A stretch of 64,000 nucleotides of DNA from Rahnella inusitata. Its GTDB lineage: Bacteria; Pseudomonadota; Gammaproteobacteria; Enterobacterales; Enterobacteriaceae. Both the position numbers and the translations under genes were made by a program. Below the pieces are notes generated by a model. That model was given only the letters and a program-made list of their open reading frames with translations, was not told the DNA's origin and searched no databases. Shown here in pieces: positions 10,272 through 22,264 of this stretch. The stretch spans positions 61,657-125,656 of the forward strand of contig NZ_JYDE01000042.1 of the NCBI RefSeq assembly GCF_003263515.1, written 5' to 3'. How positions within the stretch are numbered: the stretch's first letter is position 1; every line of letters starts with the position of its first letter.

Positions 10272-12854
10272 ATGCAAGAGCAATACCGTCCAGAAGACAT
10301 CGAGTCACACGTTCAGCTTCACTGGCAAGAGAAGCAAACCTTCAAAGTTACCGAACAGCCTGGCAAGGAGAAATATTACTGTCTCTCCATGTTGCCTTAC
10401 CCGTCAGGTCGCCTCCATATGGGGCACGTGCGCAACTACACCATCGGTGACGTGATTTCCCGTTATCAGCGCATGCTCGGTAAAAACGTTTTGCAGCCAA
10501 TCGGCTGGGATGCTTTCGGCCTGCCGGCAGAAGGTGCTGCGGTGAAAAACAATACCGCCCCTGCGCCGTGGACTTACGAAAACATCGAATACATGAAGAA
10601 CCAGCTAAAACTGCTGGGCTTCGGCTATGACTGGGATCGCGAAATCGCGACCTGCAAACCAGATTACTATCGCTGGGAACAGTGGTTCTTCACCAAGCTG
10701 TACGAAAAAGGCCTGGTTTATAAGAAGACTTCCGCAGTGAACTGGTGCCCGCATGACCTGACCGTTCTTGCGAACGAACAGGTGATTGACGGCTGCTGCT
10801 GGCGTTGTGATACCAAGGTAGAGCGCAAAGAAATCCCGCAGTGGTTTATCAAAATCACTGCTTACGCCGATCAGCTGCTGAACGATCTGGACACGCTGGA
10901 AAGCTGGCCAGAGCAGGTCAAAACCATGCAACGTAACTGGATTGGCCGCTCCGAAGGTGTCGAAATCACTTTTGACGTGGCTGACAGCGACGAGAAAGTC
11001 ACGGTTTACACCACACGTCCCGACACCTTCATGGGCGCGACTTACGTTGCCGTTGCCGCCGGGCACCCTTTGGCGCAACAAGGCGCGGAGAACAACCCTG
11101 CACTGGCTGAATTCATCGACGAATGCCGCAATACCAAAGTTGCCGAAGCAGAAATGGCGACGATGGAGAAAAAAGGCATGGCCACTGGCTTGTATGCCAT
11201 TCACCCGTTGTCCGGTGAAAAGCTGCCAGTCTGGGTCGCTAACTTTGTTCTGATGGAGTACGGCACAGGTGCTGTAATGGCCGTTCCGGGTCATGACCAG
11301 CGCGACTGGGAATTCGCCACCAAATACAATCTGCAAATCAAACCGGTCATCCTGACCCTCGATGGCAGCCAGCCGGACGTCACGGCAGAAGCCATGACCG
11401 ACAAAGGTACGCTGTTCAATTCAGGCGAGTTTGACGGCCTGAGCCATGAAGATGGCTTCAATGCTATTGCCGACAAACTGGTCGCGCAAGGCGTGGGTCA
11501 GCGCAAAGTAAACTATCGTCTGCGTGACTGGGGGGTTTCCCGTCAGCGTTACTGGGGCGCGCCAATCCCGATGATCACCTTGGAAGACGGTACCGTTATT
11601 CCAACGCCAGAAGATCAACTGCCGGTGATCTTGCCGGAAGATGTAGTCATGGACGGCATCACCAGCCCAATCAAAGCCGATCCTGAGTGGGCAAAAACGA
11701 CCGTTAACGGCATGCCGGGCCTGCGTGAAACCGACACCTTCGACACCTTCATGGAGTCTTCCTGGTACTACGCGCGTTACACCTGCCCGCAATATGATGA
11801 AGGCATGCTGGATCCGGCTGCGGCCAACTACTGGCTGCCGGTTGATCAGTATGTCGGTGGTATTGAACACGCCATCATGCACCTGATGTATTTCCGCTTC
11901 TTCCACAAACTGATGCGTGATGCTGGCCTGGTCGATTCTGACGAACCTGCAAAACGCCTGCTGTGTCAGGGTATGGTTCTGGCTGATGCCTTCTATTACA
12001 CCGGCAACAGCGGCGAGCGCGTCTGGGTTTCTCCGGTCGATGCGACCGTTGAGCGTGACGAAAAAGGCCGTATCACCAAAGCCACCGATCCAGAGGGTCG
12101 CGAGTTGGTGTACGCCGGCATGAGCAAGATGTCCAAGTCTAAAAACAACGGCATCGACCCTCAGGTCATGGTGGAGAAATACGGCGCGGATACCGTACGT
12201 CTGTTTATGATGTTTGCTTCTCCGGCAGAAATGACTCTGGAATGGCAGGAATCAGGCGTGGAAGGTGCAAACCGTTTCCTTAAACGTGTCTGGAAACTGG
12301 CCTTTGAGCATTCCGAAAAAGGCGCGACCGTTGCCCTCGACGTGGCAGCACTCAACGAAGCACAAAAAGATCTGCGTCGCGACGTGCATAAAACCATCGC
12401 CAAAGTGACCGATGATATCGGTCGTCGTCAGACCTTCAACACCGCCATCGCGGCTGTGATGGAGCTGATGAACAAGCTGGGCCGTGCGCCGCAGGAAAGC
12501 GAACAAGATCGCGCTCTGCTGCAGGAAGCCCTGCTGGCGGTAGTTCGCATGCTTTATCCATTCACCCCGCACGTGTGCTTCAGCCTCTGGCAGGCACTGA
12601 AAGGTGAAGGCGATGTGGATACTGCACCGTGGCCGCAGGCTGACGAACAGGCAATGGTCGAAGATTCAAAACTGGTCGTTGTGCAGGTGAACGGTAAAGT
12701 GCGTGCTAAAATCACCGTAGCCGCTGATGCTACAGAGCAACAAGTGCGCGAGCGTGCGGCAGAAGAACATTTGGTCGCTAAATATCTGGATGGGGTTACG
12801 GTTCGCAAAGTAATCTACGTCCCGGGCAAACTGCTTAACCTGGTAGTAGGTTGA
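10272..12854 (+). CDS. leuS: Leucyl-tRNA synthetase
   Basis: Class I aminoacyl-tRNA synthetase that charges tRNA-Leu. The HMGH form of the HIGH signature is at residues 49-52 and KMSKS begins at residue 619. The connecting editing domain (about 225-415) and the C-terminal domain are intact. Length is 860 aa, the same as E. coli. The 270-base leader (10002-10271) separates it from divergent ybeL and shows no leader peptide I could recognise. lptE follows 14 bases after the stop, so leuS-lptE-holA-nadD is probably one transcript. Confidence 0.98.
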   Translation: MQEQYRPEDIESHVQLHWQEKQTFKVTEQPGKEKYYCLSMLPYPSGRLHMGHVRNYTIGDVISRYQRMLGKNVLQPIGWDAFGLPAEGAAVKNNTAPAPWTYENIEYMKNQLKLLGFGYDWDREIATCKPDYYRWEQWFFTKLYEKGLVYKKTSAVNWCPHDLTVLANEQVIDGCCWRCDTKVERKEIPQWFIKITAYADQLLNDLDTLESWPEQVKTMQRNWIGRSEGVEITFDVADSDEKVTVYTTRPDTFMGATYVAVAAGHPLAQQGAENNPALAEFIDECRNTKVAEAEMATMEKKGMATGLYAIHPLSGEKLPVWVANFVLMEYGTGAVMAVPGHDQRDWEFATKYNLQIKPVILTLDGSQPDVTAEAMTDKGTLFNSGEFDGLSHEDGFNAIADKLVAQGVGQRKVNYRLRDWGVSRQRYWGAPIPMITLEDGTVIPTPEDQLPVILPEDVVMDGITSPIKADPEWAKTTVNGMPGLRETDTFDTFMESSWYYARYTCPQYDEGMLDPAAANYWLPVDQYVGGIEHAIMHLMYFRFFHKLMRDAGLVDSDEPAKRLLCQGMVLADAFYYTGNSGERVWVSPVDATVERDEKGRITKATDPEGRELVYAGMSKMSKSKNNGIDPQVMVEKYGADTVRLFMMFASPAEMTLEWQESGVEGANRFLKRVWKLAFEHSEKGATVALDVAALNEAQKDLRRDVHKTIAKVTDDIGRRQTFNTAIAAVMELMNKLGRAPQESEQDRALLQEALLAVVRMLYPFTPHVCFSLWQALKGEGDVDTAPWPQADEQAMVEDSKLVVVQVNGKVRAKITVAADATEQQVRERAAEEHLVAKYLDGVTVRKVIYVPGKLLNLVVG

Positions 12855-12868
12855 GTCAAGGAGGAGCT

Positions 12869-13516
12869 GTGCGACATCGTATAGTGACACTGCTGCTAAC
12901 AGCATCAGTCATGGTTACCGCAGGCTGTGGATTCCACTTACGTGGAAAAACCAATGTGCCTGACGAACTGCAAACTATCGTTCTGGACAGCGGGGATCCT
13001 TACGGTCCGTTAACGCGTGATATTCGTACTCAGTTACGTCTGAGTAACGTGACCATTGTTGATGACCCTACCGGTAAGCATAAGGATATTCCTTCGCTGC
13101 GAATCGGGCCTGAAACAAGCGGTCAAAGCACGGCGTCGGTATTCCAGGACGGTAAAACGGCTGAATATCAGATGCAAATGAGTGTCAGCGCGACGGTTCT
13201 GATGCCGGGTAAAGATATTTATCCGATCAATGCCACCGTGTTCCGTTCATTCTTTGACAACCCGTTAACGGCGCTGGCGAAGGATAACGAACAGGAGATC
13301 ATTCGCGAAGAGATGCGCCAGCAGATTGCACAACAATTGATCCGTAAACTGTTGTCGGTTCATGCGTCTGAGTTGCGTAAAGCCGATCAGGTGGATGGCA
13401 AGGTAGAAGTGATTACTACCGGCTCTTCCGCCAGCAAATCTTCTGATGCAATGACGCCGTCGTCGTCTGTTACCAAACCGGTATCAACGGCACCGGCCAG
13501 CACTTCTGTACAATGA
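12869..13516 (+). CDS. lptE: LPS-assembly lipoprotein LptE
   Basis: Outer-membrane lipoprotein that plugs and helps fold LptD during LPS insertion. The GTG start at 12869 follows AAGGAG by five bases and gives a signal peptide with lipobox TAGC, lipidated cysteine C20. The body aligns with E. coli LptE ([32 protein letters not shown]). The Ser/Thr-rich tail from about residue 180 is less conserved. Length is 215 aa. The stop overlaps the holA start. Confidence 0.95.
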   Translation: MRHRIVTLLLTASVMVTAGCGFHLRGKTNVPDELQTIVLDSGDPYGPLTRDIRTQLRLSNVTIVDDPTGKHKDIPSLRIGPETSGQSTASVFQDGKTAEYQMQMSVSATVLMPGKDIYPINATVFRSFFDNPLTALAKDNEQEIIREEMRQQIAQQLIRKLLSVHASELRKADQVDGKVEVITTGSSASKSSDAMTPSSSVTKPVSTAPASTSVQ

Positions 13517-14553
13517 TCCGAGTTTATCCGGAACAACTTGCCGCGCAGCTCCGTGAGGGGCTGCGCGCTTGTTATATATTATGTGGTAACGACCCTCTGC
13601 TTTTGCAGGAAAGTCAGGACAGCATCCGCAAAGCGGCACAGCTGGCTGATTTTCAGGAGCATTACACCTTTATTCTCGATGCCCATACCGAATGGGATTC
13701 GATTTTCAGCACCTGTCAGGCACTGAGCTTGTTCGCCAGCCGTCAGACACTGATGTTGAGCCTGCCAGAAAATGGCCCAACTGCGCCGATGGCAGTACCT
13801 CTGCTCAAGCTGACCACGCTGTTGCACGATGACATTTTGCTGGTAATTCGCGGCACCAAACTGACCAAAGGCCAGGAAAACAGTGCATGGTTTAAAGCGT
13901 TGAGTGATAAAAGCGTCTTTGTCAGCTGTCAGACACCTGAGCAGGCACAACTTCCGCGCTGGGTAACTCGTCGCGCGAAAGAACTCTCACTTGAACTTGA
14001 TGAACCGGCTAATCAGCTGCTGTGCTATTGCTATGAAGGTAATTTGCTGGCCTTAGCGCAATCTCTTGAACGCCTGTCCCTGCTATATCCTGATGGCAAA
14101 CTGACGCTGCCCCGCGTAGAAGATGCGGTGAATGATGCGGCGCATTTCACGCCTTATCACTGGCTGGACGCCCTGCTGGCGGGAAAAAGCAAACGCGCCT
14201 GGCATATTTTGCGCCAGCTGCAACAGGAAGACAGCGAGCCGGTGATTTTGCTGCGCACCGTCCAGCGCGAACTCCTGATGCTGCTGAATCTGAAACGTAA
14301 AATGGACAGCACACCGCTGCGCACTTTGTTCGACCAACAAAAAGTCTGGCAGAACAGACGTACGCTGGTAACCCAAGCCTTACAGCGTTTATCCCTCGCG
14401 GATCTTAATCAGGCAGTACGTTTGCTGACGCAAATGGAAATCACCCTTAAGCAAGATTACGGCCAGTCCGTGTGGCCGGAGCTGGAAAGCCTCTCCATGC
14501 TTTTGTGTGGCAAACCTTTACCTGTCAGCTTCGTCGGACAAGGTTCGTACTGA
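13513..14553 (+). CDS. holA: DNA polymerase III delta subunit
   Basis: Clamp-loader subunit that opens the beta sliding clamp. It is an AAA+-like protein without nucleotide binding, and its N-terminal domain ([32 protein letters not shown]) is recognisable. Length is 346 aa against 343 in E. coli. The start overlaps the lptE stop by ATGA and nadD begins 14 bases after the stop, the order kept across Enterobacterales. Confidence 0.96.
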   Translation: MIRVYPEQLAAQLREGLRACYILCGNDPLLLQESQDSIRKAAQLADFQEHYTFILDAHTEWDSIFSTCQALSLFASRQTLMLSLPENGPTAPMAVPLLKLTTLLHDDILLVIRGTKLTKGQENSAWFKALSDKSVFVSCQTPEQAQLPRWVTRRAKELSLELDEPANQLLCYCYEGNLLALAQSLERLSLLYPDGKLTLPRVEDAVNDAAHFTPYHWLDALLAGKSKRAWHILRQLQQEDSEPVILLRTVQRELLMLLNLKRKMDSTPLRTLFDQQKVWQNRRTLVTQALQRLSLADLNQAVRLLTQMEITLKQDYGQSVWPELESLSMLLCGKPLPVSFVGQGSY

Positions 14554-14567
14554 CGCAGGATATTTCC

Positions 14568-15245
14568 ATGCCGACAATTCCCTCTCGTTCCACAGGTGAA
14601 ACTGCTTCGTTGCTGGCTTTTTTTGGCGGGACGTTTGACCCTATCCATTTCGGCCATCTCAAACCGGTCACGCAACTGGCGCAGAACACCGGTCTGGACC
14701 ATGTGATATTACTTCCCAACAATGTTCCGCCGCACCGCCCGCAGCCCGGCGCCAGCCCGCAGCAGCGCCTGCATATGGTGGAACTGGCGGTCGAAGGCAA
14801 TCCGCTGTTTTCTGTGGATCCGCGTGAACTTGCCGTTGATACGCCGTCGTACACCATTGAGACTCTTGCAACGTTACGTAAAGAACATGGCGAGAGTTGC
14901 CCGCTGGCGTTTATTATCGGTCAGGACTCGCTGCTGACGTTGCACAAATGGCATCGCTGGGGATCTCTCCTGGATTTTTGCCATCTGATTGTTATGGCAC
15001 GACCGGGTTATCACGAGCAGCTTGATACGCCTGAGTTACAGCGTTGGTATGATGCGCATCGTGTCACCGATGCAGAGAACCTCAGGCATCAGCCTGCCGG
15101 ATTCATTTATCAGGCCAATACGCCATTGCTGAATATCTCAGCGACGGAAATCCGTCAGCGCCGTAAGGCGGGTCTCGATTGTTCAGATCTTCTGCCCGAC
15201 GCCGTTGAGCGCTATATAGAATCACAGGGCTTGTACCGCGCGTAG
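14568..15245 (+). CDS. nadD: Nicotinate-mononucleotide adenylyltransferase
   Basis: Adenylates nicotinate mononucleotide in de novo NAD synthesis. The nucleotidyltransferase motifs [11 protein letters not shown] and ISATEIRQR are present. The ATG at 14568 is preferred; the longer frame from 14472 runs inside holA. Length is 225 aa, slightly longer than E. coli because of an N-terminal Ser/Thr stretch. In E. coli cobC lies between nadD and rsfS; here that gene is absent and a 206-base spacer replaces it. Confidence 0.96.
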   Translation: MPTIPSRSTGETASLLAFFGGTFDPIHFGHLKPVTQLAQNTGLDHVILLPNNVPPHRPQPGASPQQRLHMVELAVEGNPLFSVDPRELAVDTPSYTIETLATLRKEHGESCPLAFIIGQDSLLTLHKWHRWGSLLDFCHLIVMARPGYHEQLDTPELQRWYDAHRVTDAENLRHQPAGFIYQANTPLLNISATEIRQRRKAGLDCSDLLPDAVERYIESQGLYRA

Positions 15246-15451
15246 CCAACGCGTGGTATACTGCGCCGCTAAATTTCGGCTCTCGATTACGTCGCGGACA
15301 TCATCAATATAATTTATTGATTATTAAACGCTTTGAGGCGTTTTCTGATTGCCGCTATGCCACTCCTTCATGAGACCGTTCATTGCTCAGGTGTCACACC
15401 GGCGGATGTCTTATGGAGTCAACGTGTTTCAAACATCCCCAGGGGGAACCT

Positions 15452-15769
15452 TTGCAAGGTAAAGCGCTCCAAGATTTTGTTATCGATAAAGTCGATGACC
15501 TGAAAGCACAAGACATCATTGCCATTGATGTTGTGGGTAAATCCAGTATTACTGACTGCATGATTATTTGTACCGGCACGTCCAGCCGTCACGTTGTTTC
15601 TATCGCCGGTCACCTGGTGGAAGAAGTTAAAGCCGTCGGCATTGATGCGATGGGCGTTAAAGGTATTAACGAAGCCGACTGGGTTGTGGTTGATCTGGGT
15701 GAAGTGATTGTTCACGTCATGCAAGAAGAAAGCCGTCAGCTGTACGAGCTCGAGAAACTCTGGGGCTAA
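15452..15769 (+). CDS. rsfS: Ribosomal silencing factor RsfS
   Basis: Binds uL14 on the 50S subunit and blocks subunit joining under nutrient limitation. The TTG start at 15452 is chosen: AGGGGGA lies just upstream, and the 105-aa product beginning [16 protein letters not shown] matches E. coli RsfS, also 105 aa. The longer frame from 15383 adds a non-conserved extension. The DCMIICTG and [17 protein letters not shown] blocks are intact. rlmH follows three bases after the stop. Confidence 0.95.
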   Translation: MQGKALQDFVIDKVDDLKAQDIIAIDVVGKSSITDCMIICTGTSSRHVVSIAGHLVEEVKAVGIDAMGVKGINEADWVVVDLGEVIVHVMQEESRQLYELEKLWG

Positions 15770-15772
15770 GCC

Positions 15773-16243
15773 GTGAAACTGCAACTTGTCGCCGTCGGCA
15801 CCAAAATGCCAGACTGGGTACAAACCGGTTTTAACGATTATCTGCACCGTTTTCCCAAAGATATGCCGTTTGAACTGACTGAAGTTCCGGCAGGGAAGCG
15901 CGGGAAAAATGCAGACATCAAACGCATTCTTGAAAAGGAAGGCGAACAGATGCTGGCTGCTGTCGGAAAGGGGAACCGCATTGTCACACTGGATATTCCA
16001 GGGACACCGTGGGAAACCCCGCAACTGGCGCAACAACTGGAACGCTGGAAACAGGACGGACGCAACGTCAGCCTGTTAATTGGCGGTCCGGAAGGGCTGG
16101 CACCGGCCTGTAAAGCCGCAGCGGAACAGAGCTGGTCGCTCTCTCCGTTAACGCTCCCTCACCCGCTGGTGCGGGTCCTGGTGGCGGAGAGTCTTTACCG
16201 CGCCTGGAGTATTACCACCAATCATCCATACCACCGCGAATAA
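15773..16243 (+). CDS. rlmH: 23S rRNA pseudouridine-1915 N3-methyltransferase
   Basis: SPOUT-class methyltransferase that modifies pseudouridine 1915 in helix 69 of 23S rRNA on assembled ribosomes. The GTG start at 15773 gives [16 protein letters not shown]. The SAM-binding knot [11 protein letters not shown] and the C-terminal [11 protein letters not shown] are present. Length is 156 aa. It follows rsfS immediately, and mrdA starts 43 bases later. Confidence 0.97.
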   Translation: MKLQLVAVGTKMPDWVQTGFNDYLHRFPKDMPFELTEVPAGKRGKNADIKRILEKEGEQMLAAVGKGNRIVTLDIPGTPWETPQLAQQLERWKQDGRNVSLLIGGPEGLAPACKAAAEQSWSLSPLTLPHPLVRVLVAESLYRAWSITTNHPYHRE

Positions 16244-16286
16244 CGGGTGGTGAATTGAATGTCAGCAACATGAATTAAGTAGTGGG

Positions 16287-18190
16287 ATGAAAATAGATCG
16301 TAACCCTTTTCGCGACTATACGGCTGAATCAGCCCTCTTCGTGCGCCGTGCACTGGTGGCGTTTATCGGCATTCTGCTACTTAGCGGTGTCCTGGCCTTC
16401 AATCTGTATAACCTGCAAATTGTTCGTTTCCAGGATTACCAGACCCGTTCCAATGATAACCGCATTAAGCTGGTGCCCATCGCGCCCAGCCGCGGCATTA
16501 TCTATGACCGCAACGGTACGCCACTGGCGCTTAACCGCACCATTTATCAGCTCGAGCTGGTCCCGGAAAAAGTGGATGATTTGCAGGCCACGCTGGAGGC
16601 CCTCAAGCCCATCGTCGATTTAACACCTGACGATATCGAAAACTTCAAGAAAGAACGCCAGCGATCCAGACGCTTCACGTCTATTGCAGTGAAAACCGCA
16701 TTGACCGAAGTACAGGTCGCCCGTTTCTCCGTGAACCAGTTCCATTTCCCCGGCGTGGAAGTGAAAGGCTATCAGCGCCGCTATTACCCGTATGGTTCCG
16801 CGCTGACGCACGTCATCGGCTATGTGTCGAAAATTAACGATCGTGATGTGGAGCGTCTGGATAAAGACGGCATTCTGGCCAACTACGCCGCCACGCACGA
16901 CATCGGTAAACTCGGTATCGAACGGTATTACGAAGACACGCTTCACGGCAAAACGGGCTATGAAGAAGTGGAAGTTAATAACCGTGGCCGGGTGATCCGC
17001 CAGTTGCACGAAGAGCCGCCTCAGGCGGGTAAAGATATTTACCTGACTATCGACTTGCCGTTGCAGCAATATATCGAAGAACTCCTGACTACCAGCCGCG
17101 CGCTGTGGTGGTGAGCGATCCGCGTGATGGTGCAATTCGCGCGCTGGTCTCGAACCCAAGCTATGACCCGAATCTGTTCGTCGAAGGGATCTCCAGTAAG
17201 GATTACAGCCGGCTGTTAAATGATGCCGATAAACCGCTGATTAACCGCACCACGCAGGGCGTGTATCCGCCTGCCTCAACGGTAAAACCTTATATTTCCG
17301 TCTCTGCGCTGACATCCGGCGTGATAACTAAAAATACCTCATTATTTGACCCCGGCTGGTGGCAGTTACCTGGCTCGGACAAGCGCTATCGTGACTGGAA
17401 ACACTGGGGCCATGGCCGCCTGAACGTCACCAAAGCCCTTGAGGAATCCGCCGATACCTTCTTCTATCAGGTCGCGTACGATATGGGTATCGATCGCCTT
17501 TCAGAGTGGATGGGCAAATTCGGTTACGGTCATTACACCGGCATCGACCTTTCGGAAGAGCGCAGCGGTAACATGCCAAACCGTGACTGGAAGTTTAAGC
17601 GCTTTAAGAAACCCTGGTATCAGGGCGACACCATTCCGGTGGGCATCGGTCAGGGTTACTGGACTGCCACGCCGATACAGATCATGAAAGCAATGACCAC
17701 GCTGATTAATGACGGTGACGTCAAAACGCCGCATCTGTTGCTGAGTACCAAAATTGATGGCAAGCAGGTGCCATACCGTCAGGAAGACACCACGCAGATT
17801 GGTGACATCCATTCCGGCTATTGGGAAATCGCCAAAGACGGGATGTATGGCGTCGCCAATCGCCCGAACGGCACTGCGAGGAAGTTTTTTGCTGATGCTC
17901 CCTATAAAGCCGCAGCCAAATCCGGTACAGCACAAGTTTACGGTTTGAAAGCCAATGAAATCTATAATGCGCATAAGATTGCAGAGCATCTGCGTGACCA
18001 TAAACTGATGACCTCTTTTGCGCCGTATGACAAGCCTACCGTGGCCGTGGCCGTGGTGCTGGAAAACGGCGGTGCAGGTCCGGCAGTCGGGACGATTTCG
18101 CGGCAGATACTCGACCATATTTTATTGGGCGATAACACGACACAATTACCGGCTGACGCGCCTGCGCCGCCGGGAACCGAAGGTGATTAA
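16287..18190 (+). pseudogene. mrdA: Penicillin-binding protein 2, split by a one-base deletion
   Basis: PBP2 is the elongasome transpeptidase that works with RodA, encoded next. Both halves match E. coli PBP2. The first frame (16287-17114, 275 aa) has the membrane anchor and pedestal and ends in a non-homologous RALWW before a TGA. The second frame (from about 17102 to 18190) resumes with AVVVSDPRDG and carries the transpeptidase domain: SxxK as STVK in PPASTVK, SAD and KSGTA. Adding one G near 17102 restores the expected RAAVVVSDPR exactly, so a single base is missing. As written the product lacks its catalytic domain. Either the strain lost PBP2 function, or this is a sequencing error. No slippery heptamer is visible at the junction. 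Confidence 0.9.
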
Positions 18191-18196
18191 CCGGCA

Positions 18197-19309
18197 ATGA
18201 CTGAGAACCAACAAAAAAGATCATTGTGGTCGAAAATGCACATCGACCTGACCATGTTGCTGATCATACTTGCGCTGCTGACTTACAGTGCGTTTGTGAT
18301 GTGGAGCGCGAGTGGTCAGGATCTTGGCATGATGGAACGTAAAGTCGGCCAGATTCTGATGGGTCTGGTAATCATGCTGGTCATGGCGCAAATTCCACCG
18401 CGTGTTTACGAAAGCTGGGCGCCCTATCTGTATATCTTCTGCGTCTTTCTGCTGGTGCTGGTGGATGCGTTTGGCAGCATCAGTAAAGGTGCGCAGCGCT
18501 GGCTGGATTTAGGCATCATCAAATTCCAGCCCTCGGAACTGGCGAAAATCGCCGTCCCGCTCATGGTGGCGCGCTTTATTAACCGCGACGTGTGTCCGCC
18601 TTCACTGAAAAATACCGCCATCGCGCTGGCGCTGATTTTCATCCCTACCCTGCTGGTGGCTGCACAGCCCGATCTGGGGACGTCGATTCTGATCGCCGCA
18701 TCCGGCCTGTTCGTGCTGTTCCTGTCCGGTATGAGCTGGAAACTGATCGCCGTCGCCGCCATTTTGGTCGCCGCCTTTATCCCGATCCTGTGGTTCTTCC
18801 TGATGCACGATTACCAGCGCGACCGCGTGATGATGTTGCTGGATCCGGAGAGCGATCCGCTCGGCGCGGGCTATCATATTATTCAGTCGAAAATCGCCAT
18901 CGGCTCAGGCGGTTTCTCCGGCAAAGGCTGGCTGCACGGCACTCAGTCACAGCTGGAATTTCTGCCAGAACGCCATACAGACTTTATCTTTGCAGTACTT
19001 GCTGAAGAGCTGGGTCTGATAGGCGTGCTGGTGCTGCTCGGCCTGTATTTATGCCTCATAATGCGCGGTCTGATGATTGCCGCCCATGCTCAGACAACCT
19101 TCGGACGCGTCATGTCCGGTGGACTGATGCTGATTCTGTTTGTTTATGTCTTTGTTAACATCGGCATGGTCAGTGGTATTGTCCCGGTGGTTGGGGTACC
19201 TTTGCCTCTGGTCAGCTATGGCGGGTCAGCACTCATCGTGCTAATGGCAGGGTTTGGTATCGTCATGTCGATACATACTCATCGAAAAATGTTGTCGAAA
19301 AATTTATAG
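18197..19309 (+). CDS. mrdB: Rod-shape peptidoglycan glycosyltransferase RodA
   Basis: SEDS-family polytopic membrane protein that polymerises glycan strands in the elongasome with PBP2. About ten membrane helices are visible, with the SEDS blocks [24 protein letters not shown] and [19 protein letters not shown]. Length is 370 aa, as in E. coli, and the frame is intact. It starts six bases after the mrdA stop, in the usual mrdA-mrdB-rlpA order. Confidence 0.97.
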   Translation: MTENQQKRSLWSKMHIDLTMLLIILALLTYSAFVMWSASGQDLGMMERKVGQILMGLVIMLVMAQIPPRVYESWAPYLYIFCVFLLVLVDAFGSISKGAQRWLDLGIIKFQPSELAKIAVPLMVARFINRDVCPPSLKNTAIALALIFIPTLLVAAQPDLGTSILIAASGLFVLFLSGMSWKLIAVAAILVAAFIPILWFFLMHDYQRDRVMMLLDPESDPLGAGYHIIQSKIAIGSGGFSGKGWLHGTQSQLEFLPERHTDFIFAVLAEELGLIGVLVLLGLYLCLIMRGLMIAAHAQTTFGRVMSGGLMLILFVYVFVNIGMVSGIVPVVGVPLPLVSYGGSALIVLMAGFGIVMSIHTHRKMLSKNL

Positions 19310-19318
19310 AGGTGAGCA

Positions 19319-20455
19319 ATGCGTAAGGAGTGGCTTGGAGCTGTCATTATCGGTTTGCTGTTAAGTGGCTGCGCCACTGACGAAACTCAGCAACAACAAC
19401 CGGTGCCACAACAGGCGTATAACGGCCCGGTGGTGGAAATCGGCGGCGCTGATCCGCGTTACGAGCCTTATAATCAGGGTACGATGCAGGATTATACCGT
19501 TAACGGTAAAACCTATAAAATCGTCAAAGATCCGTCCAACTTCTCGCAGGTAGGACAGGCCGCCTGGTACGGGCAAGAAAACGGCGGCAACACCACTGCG
19601 ATTGGCGAAGAATTTGATCCGACTGCCATGACCGCCGCCCACCCTACGCTGCCGATCCCAAGCTATGTACGCGTTACCAATATGGCCACTGGCCGTATGC
19701 TGGTGGTTCGCGTCAACGACCGTGGTCCTTACGTGCCGGGCAAAATCATCGACCTGTCGCAGGCCGCTGCAGATCGTCTGAACCTGACCAACAGCACCAA
19801 AGTGCGCATCGATTTCATTAATGTTGCTCAGGACGGCACCATGACCGGCCCCGGCACCATCGGCACTACCGTCGCCAAACAGTCTTATGCCCTGCCCGCT
19901 CGCCCAAGCTTAGGCGCGAGCGACATGGGAACGCCTACGATGCAGGCTGAGCCGGTGAGCACGTCCGATGTGCGTCCCATTGATAACAGCACGCTGAGTA
20001 ACCCGAACGCTGCGCCGCTGACCAATGATGAAGCAGCAGGCGGCAATGCTCCTGTGACGACAATGTCAGGCAACAGCGGCAATGGCGGTTTCCTCAGCGC
20101 ACCCACACCGTTACGTAATGGTGTTCTGGAAAGCAGTGAACCGGTCTCCGCGCCGGTAATGGCCACCGCAGCGCCGGTTGCCGCTACCGCAGCCGTGGCG
20201 GCACCTGCTCACACCACGGCTATCTCAGGCTCAGGCTATATGGTTCAGGTCGGCGCCCTGAGTAATCCGCAGAATGCACAGTTGTGGCAGAAAAGCCTCA
20301 GCCAGCGTTTCTCGGTGCCGGGAAAAGTGCAGGCGAACGGCAGCACTTACCGCGTGCAACTTGGCCCCTTCAGCACCCGCCAGCAGGCCGTCCAGTTACA
20401 GCAGCGACTGGCCAGCGAAGCGCAGCAGCAGTCATTCGTGACGGCCAGCAATTAA
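19319..20455 (+). CDS. rlpA: Septal-ring lytic transglycosylase-like lipoprotein RlpA
   Basis: Outer-membrane lipoprotein with a signal peptide and lipobox LSGC (C18). The double-psi beta-barrel domain (about residues 78-170) has the HPTLPIPSYVRVTN and VRVNDRGPY motifs, and a C-terminal SPOR domain (about 302-375) binds denuded septal glycan. The linker between them is rich in Ala, Thr and Pro. RlpA is an active lytic transglycosylase in Pseudomonas; activity in enterobacteria is less clear. It starts nine bases after mrdB. Confidence 0.95.
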   Translation: MRKEWLGAVIIGLLLSGCATDETQQQQPVPQQAYNGPVVEIGGADPRYEPYNQGTMQDYTVNGKTYKIVKDPSNFSQVGQAAWYGQENGGNTTAIGEEFDPTAMTAAHPTLPIPSYVRVTNMATGRMLVVRVNDRGPYVPGKIIDLSQAAADRLNLTNSTKVRIDFINVAQDGTMTGPGTIGTTVAKQSYALPARPSLGASDMGTPTMQAEPVSTSDVRPIDNSTLSNPNAAPLTNDEAAGGNAPVTTMSGNSGNGGFLSAPTPLRNGVLESSEPVSAPVMATAAPVAATAAVAAPAHTTAISGSGYMVQVGALSNPQNAQLWQKSLSQRFSVPGKVQANGSTYRVQLGPFSTRQQAVQLQQRLASEAQQQSFVTASN

Positions 20456-20464
20456 TTATCAGAG

Positions 20465-20484
20465 ACAGGGCGTGAGCCCTGTTT
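20465..20484 (+). terminator. Hairpin after rlpA
   Basis: A perfect seven-pair stem (20465-20471 with 20476-20482) with a GTGA loop lies ten bases after the rlpA stop. The following T stretch is short, so termination may be partial. Confidence 0.5.
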
Positions 20485-20594
20485 CATAAGTAAAAATCAG
20501 TAAGCGCCGGTAATCGTAGATGTCTGATACAGGACTCTTCTGCTATAGTGACGCACGTTTATCACCTACTCCTACGGATGTTGTTGTCCCGATC

Positions 20595-21803
20595 ATGAAA
20601 CTTGTAAACACTTCACGTTTAGTCAAAAGCCTCGCATTTGGCACCGTTATCTCCTTCAGTGCAGCGTCCGCTTATGCCGACGATGTTAATTTAAAAACAA
20701 TGATCCCTGGCGTTCCGCAAATTGATGCTGAAGCCTATGTCCTGATCGACTACAACTCCGGCAAAGTTCTGGCAGAAATGAATGCCGATGCCCGCCGTGA
20801 CCCGGCCAGCCTGACAAAAATGATGACCAGCTACGTGATTGGTCAGTCCATCAAGGCAGGCAAAATCAGCCCGACGGACATCGTTACCGTCGGTCAGGAT
20901 GCCTGGGCAACCGGCAATCCGGTGTTCAAAGGTTCTTCCCTGATGTTCCTCAAACCAGGCGATCGCGTGCCGGTGTCCGAACTCAACCGTGGCATTATTC
21001 TGCAATCAGGTAACGATGCCTGCGTCGCGATGGCTGACCATGTCGCCGGAAGTCAGGACGCTTTCGTTGCCATGATGAATAACTACGTAAACGCTCTTGG
21101 CCTGAAAAATACCCATTTCGGTACGGTTCATGGTCTGGATGCAGAAGGTCAGTACAGCTCAGCGCGTGATATGGCGTTGATCGGCCAGGCGCTGATCCGC
21201 GATGTGCCGGAAGAGTACGCGACCTACAAAGAGAAAGAGTTCACCTTCAACAATATCCGTCAGATGAACCGCAACGGTTTGCTGTGGGATCAAAGCCTGA
21301 GCGTGGATGGTATCAAAACCGGCCATACGGAATCGGCAGGTTACAATCTGGTGGCCTCTGCGACTGAAGGCCAGATGCGTCTGATCTCCGCCGTGATGGG
21401 CGGTCATACTTACAAAGGCCGTGAAGTTGAAAGCAAAAAGCTGCTGACCTGGGGCTTCCGCTTCTTCGAAACCGTGTCTCCGCTGAAAGCAGGCAAAGAG
21501 TTTGCGTCTGAGCCAGTATGGTTTGGTGATACCGATCGCGTCGCACTGGGCGTGGAAAAAGATGCGTATCTGACCATCCCGCGCGGCCGCATGAAAGATT
21601 TGAAAGCCAGCTACGTGCTGAATACGCCAGAACTGCACGCACCGTTGCAGAAAAATCAGGTTGTCGGTTCGATCAACTTCCAGCTGGATGGCAAAACGAT
21701 TGATGAGCGCCCGCTGGTAGTGATGAACGAAGTGAAAGAAGGCGGTTTCTTCGGTCGCATCGTGGATTACATCAAACTGATGTTCCATCATTGGTTTGGT
21801 TAA
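20595..21803 (+). CDS. dacA: D-alanyl-D-alanine carboxypeptidase PBP5
   Basis: Periplasmic carboxypeptidase that trims the terminal D-Ala from pentapeptide stems. A signal peptide (cut after SAYA, about residue 28) precedes the peptidase domain with SLTK (S72, K75), SGN and KTG. A C-terminal beta domain and an amphipathic membrane-anchoring helix ([12 protein letters not shown]) follow. ATG at 20595 gives 402 aa against 403 in E. coli; the longer frame from 20520 adds residues without homology. No strong ribosome-binding site is visible. Confidence 0.96.
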   Translation: MKLVNTSRLVKSLAFGTVISFSAASAYADDVNLKTMIPGVPQIDAEAYVLIDYNSGKVLAEMNADARRDPASLTKMMTSYVIGQSIKAGKISPTDIVTVGQDAWATGNPVFKGSSLMFLKPGDRVPVSELNRGIILQSGNDACVAMADHVAGSQDAFVAMMNNYVNALGLKNTHFGTVHGLDAEGQYSSARDMALIGQALIRDVPEEYATYKEKEFTFNNIRQMNRNGLLWDQSLSVDGIKTGHTESAGYNLVASATEGQMRLISAVMGGHTYKGREVESKKLLTWGFRFFETVSPLKAGKEFASEPVWFGDTDRVALGVEKDAYLTIPRGRMKDLKASYVLNTPELHAPLQKNQVVGSINFQLDGKTIDERPLVVMNEVKEGGFFGRIVDYIKLMFHHWFG

Positions 21804-21928
21804 GTTGCCCGCTTGAAATAGTTTGCAACAGTCCCCATATAATGGGTATAGATATTAGCTCCCGCTCCGGCGGGAGTTATACTTTCAGAGACAATACTTA
21901 ATACGCGGTACAACACGCTGGAGTGCAC

Positions 21929-22192
21929 ATGAAAACCAAACTGAACGAACTGCTCGAATTCCCTTGTTCCTTTACCTACAAAGTAATGGGCCTGGCACAA
22001 CCCGAGCTGGTGGACCAGGTTGTGGAAGTCGTGCAACGCCATGCGCCTGGCGACTACAATCCTCAGGTAAAACCGAGCAGTAAAGGGAATTTCCACTCCG
22101 TTTCTATTACGATCACTGCCACGCATATCGATCAGGTCGAAACCCTGTACGATGAGCTGGGCAATATCGAAATTGTCCGCATGGTGCTGTAA
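21929..22192 (+). CDS. ybeD: UPF0250 protein YbeD
   Basis: Small conserved protein of unknown biochemical role with a ferredoxin-like fold similar to the regulatory domain of phosphoglycerate dehydrogenase. ATG at 21929 has GGAG five bases upstream and yields 87 aa, the E. coli length; the in-frame ATG at 21923 is less likely. A short GC-rich hairpin at about 21859-21876 lies in the leader. lipB follows 72 bases later. Confidence 0.96.
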   Translation: MKTKLNELLEFPCSFTYKVMGLAQPELVDQVVEVVQRHAPGDYNPQVKPSSKGNFHSVSITITATHIDQVETLYDELGNIEIVRMVL

Positions 22193-22264
22193 GCCCTTTC
22201 TGATTAATCCGCGCGGGAGTCAGTCTGTCGCGCGGCGTCTTCCCTTCTACTGACGGTAACCGCC

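Noticed and set aside
10605..11906. Long minus-strand ORFs inside leuS
   Set aside because: Shadows of the highly conserved leuS coding strand; no ribosome-binding sites or homology.
17094..17114. Programmed frameshift in mrdA
   Set aside because: No slippery heptamer or downstream stimulator is visible; a deletion or error is simpler.
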